Positions 5,366-9,048 of a stretch of DNA of 9,048 nucleotides are shown here, piece by piece (positions within the stretch are counted from its first letter, which is position 1; the number at the start of each line of letters is the position of its first letter). Source of the DNA: CBDUUP01 sp965370435 (GTDB lineage: Bacteria; Chloroflexota; Anaerolineae; Anaerolineales; UBA11579); assembly GCA_965370435.1 (NCBI GenBank), contig CBDUUP010000175.1, forward strand, positions 1 to 9,048, given 5' to 3'. A model generated the notes under the pieces. The model saw nothing but the letters and a program-made list of their open reading frames with translations. It ran no database searches and was not told the DNA's origin. Both the position numbers and the translations under genes were made by a program.

Positions 5366-7429
5366 TTATTCTTCCTCTTCTTCGCTCTTCCCTGCCGCGA
5401 TCACTTCCTCGGCCACGTGAGTGGGCACCTGCTCGTAATTGGCGAATTCCATGGAGAACACGCCCCGGCCTCCGGTCATGGAGCGCAAGTCGGTGGTATA
5501 GCGCTGCACCTCGGCCAGGGGGACCGTGGCGGTGACCACTGAACGGCCCTTCTCGGTGTCCATCCCCTGGACTCTGGCCCGGCGGGTGTTCATATCGCCC
5601 AGGACATCGCCCATGCTGGCTTCCGGCACCACGATGCGGATATTCATGATCGGTTCCAGCAAGACCGGCCCGGCCTCTTTGAACGCCAATTTGAAAGCCT
5701 CCCGCCCGGCGACCTCAAAGGCCACCGGCTTGGAATCCACCGGGTGTTCCTTGCCATCGTAGACCGCAGCCTTCACGTTGACCACCGGGTACCCGGCGAT
5801 CACCCCAATCTTCATCACGTTCTTGATGCCCTTCTCGATGGAGGGGATGAAATTATGCGAGATCCTGCCTCCGACAATGTCGTTAGAGAATTCGAAGTTC
5901 TCCTCCGGGAGCGGTTCGACCCGCAGGTACACTTCGGCGAACTGGCCCGCGCCGCCGGTCTGTTTCTTGTGGCGGTACTGGGCGTTGCCCTTTCGAGTGA
6001 TGGTCTCCTGGTAAGGAACCCTGGGAATGTCGATGTTCAACTTCACCTGGAATTTGGATTCGGCCTTGCGAATGGCAATATCAATGTGCTGATCGCCCAT
6101 GCCTTGCAGGATGGTTTGCCGGGTGACGCCGTCCTGACGCCAGGAGAGGGTCATGTCCTCTTCGCTCAGGCGGGCCAGGGTCGGCCCCATCTTGGTGGAG
6201 TCGGCCTGGGTCTTGGGGGTGACTGCCACGCTGAACAGGGCGTTGGGATACTCCGCCGCGGGCAAGATCAGGGGGTGGGTTTTGTCGCAGAGGGTGTCGC
6301 TGGTGGCAGTCTCACTCAGCTTGGGCACCGCGGCAATATCTCCGGCGTGGACGGTCTTGACCGATATACTCTCTTTGCCTCGCATCAAGGTGACGTTGCC
6401 AAACCGTTCTTCCTCCTCCTTGTTCTGGTTATACACCCGGGAGTCGGCCGTGATCATGCCGGAATACACCCGGAAATAGGTGATCTTTCCCACGAAGGGG
6501 TCGGCGGTGGTTTTCCAGACGTAGGCGGCCAGGGGGCCGGCGTCTGAGGCGGTAAGTTCTTCTTCACCCTGCGCGCCTTTGGCGATCTTTGCGGGTCTAT
6601 CGGCGGGTGAGGGCAGCAGGCTGACGATGGCTTCCAGCAAGGGAGCCAGACCCATCTCTTCCGTCGCCGCGGAGACCAGCACCGGCACGTAAGTCCCAGA
6701 CTGCGCCACCTTTCTCAAGCCCTGCATGATCTCTTCGTCGGTCAACTCCCCGGCCTCAAAGTATTTCTCCATCAGGGCATCGTCGCCCTCGGCGGCTGCC
6801 TCGACCAACTCCATCCGCCCGGTTTCGGCCTGGTCAGCGTACTCGGCGGGGATATCCTCTCCTGTTTTACCCTCCCCGGCGTAAGCTTTCATAGTAAGCA
6901 GGTCAATCACACCCTTGAAGTTCTCTTTCTCGCCCCAGGGGATCTGGAGGGAGATCAAACCCACTTCGGTGAGTTCCTGCACCGAGGCCAACGCCTTGGC
7001 GAAATTGGCGTTGTCGCGGTTCATTTTATTGATGAGGACGAAGCGAGGCAGATTGAATTCATCGCAGGTATTCCAAGCGATCTCGGTGCCCACCTCGGCC
7101 CCAGAGACCGCATCCACCACTACGACCGCGCTGTCCGCCACGCTCAAGGCGGAGATCAATTCCCCCACGAAATCGGTATACCCGGGGGTATCCAGCAGGT
7201 TGATCTTGTAGTCATTGTATTCAATAAGGCACAAAGCCGTGGAAAGCGATATCCCCCGGCGGATCTCCTCATCCTCAAAGTCGCCCACGGTGCTGCCGTC
7301 CTCGATCCTTCCCAGGCGGTTGGTAGCGCCGGTGAAATGCAGTAAAGCCTCGGCCAGCATGGTTTTGCCCGAGCTGCTGTGAGAGACCAGGGCGACGTTG
7401 CGGATAAATTGGGTGGTGTATTCTTTCAT
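5366..7429 (-). CDS. Elongation factor G-like GTPase (EF-G-2 type)
   Basis: This is a translational GTPase of 687 residues with the full EF-G architecture: G domain, domain II, and domains III-V, ending in the RSMTGGRGVF segment and an acidic EEEEE tail. The G domain differs from canonical EF-G. The P-loop is SHSSSGKT (16-23) instead of AHIDAGKT, G3 is DTPGY (80-84) with Tyr for the catalytic His, and G4 is NKMN (134-137) instead of NKMD. The first two fit the second EF-G class (FusA2/EF-G-2). In that class, ribosome-dependent GTPase activity and translocation vary between the members studied, so it may not be the organism's main EF-G. The ATG at 7429 is preceded by AGAAGG at good spacing. 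The frame stays open 34 codons upstream to a TTG at 7531, but that stretch lacks a ribosome site and lies in the structured leader. A promoter and a terminator frame it as a single-gene unit. Confidence 0.93.
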   Translation of the reverse strand: MKEYTTQFIRNVALVSHSSSGKTMLAEALLHFTGATNRLGRIEDGSTVGDFEDEEIRRGISLSTALCLIEYNDYKINLLDTPGYTDFVGELISALSVADSAVVVVDAVSGAEVGTEIAWNTCDEFNLPRFVLINKMNRDNANFAKALASVQELTEVGLISLQIPWGEKENFKGVIDLLTMKAYAGEGKTGEDIPAEYADQAETGRMELVEAAAEGDDALMEKYFEAGELTDEEIMQGLRKVAQSGTYVPVLVSAATEEMGLAPLLEAIVSLLPSPADRPAKIAKGAQGEEELTASDAGPLAAYVWKTTADPFVGKITYFRVYSGMITADSRVYNQNKEEEERFGNVTLMRGKESISVKTVHAGDIAAVPKLSETATSDTLCDKTHPLILPAAEYPNALFSVAVTPKTQADSTKMGPTLARLSEEDMTLSWRQDGVTRQTILQGMGDQHIDIAIRKAESKFQVKLNIDIPRVPYQETITRKGNAQYRHKKQTGGAGQFAEVYLRVEPLPEENFEFSNDIVGGRISHNFIPSIEKGIKNVMKIGVIAGYPVVNVKAAVYDGKEHPVDSKPVAFEVAGREAFKLAFKEAGPVLLEPIMNIRIVVPEASMGDVLGDMNTRRARVQGMDTEKGRSVVTATVPLAEVQRYTTDLRSMTGGRGVFSMEFANYEQVPTHVAEEVIAAGKSEEEEE

Positions 7430-7469
7430 TCTAGAATTACCTTCTTTTATATTGAGAATGCGATGCTTG

Positions 7470-7540
7470 GCGCGAGACCCTACCGCATAGCGATGGATGA
7501 TTGGCTGTAAACCAATCCCGCTAGGCCGCAAGTCTCGCGC
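7470..7540 (-). promoter_or_regulatory. Structured 5' leader of the EF-G-like gene
   Basis: Between the predicted transcription start (about 7555) and the start codon, the leader can form a long interrupted hairpin. The outer stem pairs GCGCGAGAC (7470-7478) with GTCTCGCGC (7532-7540), 9 bp perfect. An inner stem pairs 7488-7492 with 7519-7523, and an apical 6-bp stem (7499-7504/7512-7517) closes a 7-nt loop. No known riboswitch is recognised. A cis-regulatory role for EF-G expression is inference from position and stability. Confidence 0.5.
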
Positions 7541-7561
7541 AAAGAACCGAGTAGCGGATTG

Positions 7562-7590
7562 ATTTTAAGGGAGGATGCCTTCCTTGTCAA
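7562..7590 (-). promoter_or_regulatory. Sigma-70-type promoter of the EF-G-like gene
   Basis: On the minus strand TTGACA (7590-7585) is followed, after exactly 17 bases, by TAAAAT (7567-7562), a perfect -35 and a five-of-six -10. Transcription would begin near 7555, giving a leader of about 125 nt before the ATG at 7429. The spacer contains an 8-bp dyad (AAGGAAGG with CCTCCCTT, one G-T pair) that could bind a regulator. Confidence 0.85.
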
Positions 7591-7638
7591 AGTATTTTTC
7601 AAAATTGCGCGCATGCAAAAGATGTCTGGGTAAGGCGC

Positions 7639-7731
7639 AACCTCCCGCAGGTTTGTCCAGAAGCAGATATTTTCCAAGAATAATACAGGTCAAATGGACA
7701 AATCGGTCTGAGAATCAACCTGCGGGAGGTT
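7639..7731. repeat. 93-bp element with perfect 15-bp inverted ends
   Basis: AACCTCCCGCAGGTT at 7639-7653 is repeated in inverse orientation at 7717-7731. A second nested pair, TTTGTCCA (7652-7659) and TGGACAAA (7695-7702), follows inside. The 15-mer is itself partly palindromic (AACCT/AGGTT). The interior is AT-rich with no gene. I found no convincing flanking target duplication, so it could be a small non-autonomous element or a dispersed palindromic repeat. Confidence 0.7.
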
Positions 7732-7734
7732 AAG

Positions 7735-7914
7735 GGGTGCATTTCAGTTTGGGGGTGAATTTGGTTGGTATAACCACTTTGCGACTGAAGTCGCACAAAC
7801 ATTTACAAAGTCGGCCTTCGCCGACTAAAAGCGATTTTAGTCCGCCGAAGGGCGGACTTCGTAGTTGTTGGTGCGACTTTAGTCGCTAAAGGCCCCCAAA
7901 ACTGAAATACACCC
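7735..7914. mobile_element. 180-bp MITE with about 21-bp terminal inverted repeats and 9-bp target duplication
   Basis: The left end GGGTGCATTTCAGTTT-GGGGG (7735-7755) matches the inverse of the right end (7893-7914) with one mismatch and one single-base gap. The 9-mer GAGGTTAAG stands directly outside both ends (7726-7734 and 7915-7923), a perfect target-site duplication. The interior has four hairpins: 7781-7786/7789-7794, 7809-7815/7820-7826, 7839-7846/7851-7858 and 7873-7878/7881-7886, the first and last sharing the GCGACT/AGTCGC arms. There is no coding capacity, so movement would have needed a transposase from a related insertion sequence elsewhere. A 9-bp duplication is used by several IS families, and I cannot assign one. 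Confidence 0.88.
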
Positions 7915-7970
7915 GAGGTTAAGATGACAACCTTTGCCTGCCCATTTCAAAACTCGTCCCCATTATGGGG

Positions 7971-8004
7971 TAAAATCTATCCGAGTTGTACAGTCTGTAT
8001 ACAG
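7971..8004 (+). promoter_or_regulatory. Possible -10 and operator-like palindrome before the thioredoxin gene
   Basis: TAAAAT at 7971-7976 could act as a -10 (no clear -35 upstream). Just downstream, at the expected start of transcription and leader, CTGTATACAG (7995-8004) is a perfect 10-bp palindrome. It overlaps a 15-bp dyad, TGTACAG-T-CTGTATA (7987-8001). This placement would suit a repressor site. Only the symmetry is observed. Translation of the gene relies on a weak AGG 8 nt or more before the ATG. Confidence 0.35.
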
Positions 8005-8014
8005 GTAATAATCT

Positions 8015-8500
8015 ATGGCAAAACTCATAAACCAATACTCATTTGTGTTCACCAGTCTATTCCTGCTGGGGATCCTGGCGTATTTCCTCCTGCGCGACCA
8101 GCCCAAGACCAGCGACTACATTGCGCTGGCCGTGGTTGCGGTGGGATTGGCAGTCGCCTGGTTCTTGACGCGACCTCAGCAATCCATCATCCCCGATAGC
8201 GCCGCCGAAGTCCAGGCTATGATCGGCCAGGGAACGCCGGTCCTCCTGGAGTTCCAGTCCCCCTTTTGATTGGCCTGCACAGCGATGAAACCCATCGTGG
8301 ATGGGTTAGAAAAGGAACTGGGCGATAAGCTGCTGGTGATTCGCCTGAACATCCAAGACCCGGTCGGCCGGGCGCTGACCAAGCCCTATAATTTCCAATA
8401 CACGCCCACCTTCATCTATTTCGATGCCCAGGGGGTCGAACTCTGGCGCACGATAGGCAGCCTGAACCTTGACCGGGTGAGAGACTCGGTCGGTCCATGA
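8015..8500 (+). CDS. Membrane-anchored thioredoxin-like protein, probable selenoprotein (in-frame TGA = Sec85)
   Basis: Read through TGA at 8267-8269, the frame gives 161 residues. Two hydrophobic segments (about 9-26 and 35-51) anchor a thioredoxin-like domain (about 60-161). The segment VLLEFQSPF-U85-L-A-C88 aligns with VLVDFWAPWCGPC of thioredoxins, so TGA falls exactly on the first active-site cysteine. The resolving C88 is kept, and KP (92-93) and the cis-Pro loop YTP (P131) follow in order. A hairpin at 8289-8307 fits a bacterial SECIS. The protein would therefore be a UxxC thiol-disulfide (selenol) oxidoreductase, with topology undetermined. A plain Cys-to-stop mutation or base error is the alternative; the exact position, clean downstream frame and hairpin argue against it. 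The stop codon overlaps the methyltransferase start (ATGA at 8497-8500), which also implies that ribosomes read past the TGA. Selenocysteine genes (selA, B, C, D) are not in this window. Confidence 0.78.
8267..8307 (+). promoter_or_regulatory. Candidate bacterial SECIS element (TGA plus downstream hairpin)
   Basis: Downstream of the TGA, AACCCATC (8289-8296) pairs perfectly with GATGGGTT (8300-8307) around the triloop GTG. The loop begins 27 nt after the TGA, and its first base is G. These features match what is known of bacterial SECIS elements, which are local, coding-region hairpins with a small loop carrying a G in its first two positions and bound by SelB. The fold was read by eye with no energy calculation. 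Confidence 0.7.
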
Positions 8501-9048
8501 GTCTGTTTCGCCGCCTGTTCTTCAACCTGTGGTACTTCCGCCGCCCGCCCTGGGACACCGGCATCACCCCGCCGGAGGTCATGGACTTCCTCGCCAACCG
8601 CCCGCCCGGACGCGCCTTGGACCTCGGCTGCGGCACCGGTACCAACGCCATCACTCTAGCCCAGCACGGCTGGCAGACCACCGGCGTAGACTTCGTGGCC
8701 CGGGCGGTGAAAGCCGGACGCCGCAAGGCCCGCCAATCCGGCGTGGAGGTGGACTTGCGCACCGGCGACGTGACCGACCTGAGCGACCTCTCCAGCCCCT
8801 ACGATTTCATCCTCGACATCGGCTGTTATCACGGCGTCATCCCGGATAGACGCCGCCTTTATCACCAGAACGTCCGGCGCTTGCTTGCACCCGACGGCAC
8901 GTTACTGATCTACGCCTTCTTCAAGACCGCGCCGGGAGACCTTTCCGGCATAGAAGAATCCGACCTGACCGCCTTTGAAGACTATCTCACCCTCGCCGAC
9001 CGCGAGGACAGCGACGACAGCCGGGGTCGGCCTTCCACCTGGCTGACC
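8497..9048 (+). CDS. Class I SAM-dependent methyltransferase, 3' end beyond the window
   Basis: The open frame of 184 codons reaches the window edge without a stop. The N-terminus has PWDTGITPPEV (18-28), a lead-in seen in several small-molecule methyltransferases. Motif I LDLGCGTGT (41-49), the acidic end of strand 2 GVDF (63-66), the GDVTDL segment (90-95) and the motif IV region DFILDIGCYH (103-112) follow in normal order, so SAM binding is secure. The fold resembles TehB/thiopurine-type enzymes, but the substrate is unknown. The ATG overlaps the thioredoxin stop codon (ATGA), so the two are likely cotranscribed and translationally coupled. No independent ribosome site is evident. Confidence 0.85.
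   Translation, partial: MSLFRRLFFNLWYFRRPPWDTGITPPEVMDFLANRPPGRALDLGCGTGTNAITLAQHGWQTTGVDFVARAVKAGRRKARQSGVEVDLRTGDVTDLSDLSSPYDFILDIGCYHGVIPDRRRLYHQNVRRLLAPDGTLLIYAFFKTAPGDLSGIEESDLTAFEDYLTLADREDSDDSRGRPSTWLT

Noticed and set aside
7430..7531. 34-residue N-terminal extension of the EF-G-like protein from a TTG at 7531
   Set aside because: No ribosome site at the TTG; the extension covers the structured leader; the ATG at 7429 has a good site and matches where EF-G proteins begin.
7470..7541. tRNA-Tyr-like gene on the plus strand (7-bp acceptor-like stem, apical loop CTGTAAA with a GTA anticodon)
   Set aside because: There is no TTCRA T-loop, no proper T-stem, and no D-loop GG in place. The stems nest into one long hairpin rather than a cloverleaf. 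The similarity is limited to one arm.
7599..7802. Minus-strand ORFs in the spacer between the EF-G promoter and the thioredoxin gene
   Set aside because: They cross the ends of the inverted-repeat element and the MITE, have no ribosome site, and show no recognisable domain.
8270..8500. Separate 76-aa gene starting at the TTG right after the TGA
   Set aside because: It would be half a thioredoxin fold lacking the first strand and the first catalytic residue, in the same frame as the preceding ORF and with no ribosome site. One read-through gene explains both parts.

Overview
The window looks like a piece of a GC-rich bacterial chromosome. It is most consistent with the Chloroflexota (Anaerolineae-like): an EF-G of the second, divergent type, a PAP2 phosphatase with a long C-terminal membrane region, C-ending codon preference, and intergenic spacers packed with short palindromic repeats. 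The taxonomic call is inference from gene style; nothing in the window is a phylogenetic marker.

Layout. (1) 142-1561: a promoter and an M24 Xaa-Pro peptidase gene. Its 3' end is duplicated 257 bp downstream, and the DNA between the copies is AT-rich and holds a 52-residue membrane-protein gene. (2) 1561-4643: an imperfect hairpin, an Est30-like carboxylesterase gene broken by a one-base frameshift, an MFS transporter overlapping it by ATGA, a 25-codon ORF overlapping the transporter, and a PAP2 phosphatase, all on +. (3) 4658-5339: four hairpin repeats, a Nudix hydrolase, and a bidirectional terminator. (4) 5366-7590 on -: an EF-G-like GTPase with a near-consensus promoter and a leader of about 125 nt that can fold into a long interrupted hairpin. 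(5) 7639-7923: a 93-bp inverted repeat, with a 180-bp MITE inserted at its right edge and flanked by perfect 9-bp target duplications. (6) 7971-9048 on +: a membrane-anchored thioredoxin-like gene with an in-frame TGA at the first position of the CxxC motif, overlapping by ATGA a SAM-dependent methyltransferase that runs off the window.

The strongest discovery candidate is the thioredoxin. TGA replaces the first active-site cysteine (U-L-A-C), the reading frame continues through a normal thioredoxin fold to its cis-proline, and a perfect 8-bp hairpin with a G-first triloop starts 19 nt after the TGA, as expected for a bacterial SECIS. It is probably a selenoprotein that a standard gene caller would split in two. 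The second candidate is the 257-bp insert at the peptidase 3' end. It is bounded by 14-bp identical repeats and supplies a diverged but coding-conserved replacement C-terminus, as integrative elements do at gene 3' ends, yet it carries only one tiny membrane-protein gene.

Functionally, the + strand genes are housekeeping and accessory enzymes (peptide turnover, ester hydrolysis, transport, lipid phosphate hydrolysis, nucleotide hydrolysis, thiol or selenol redox, methylation). Beyond the ATGA-coupled pairs, I see no single pathway linking them.
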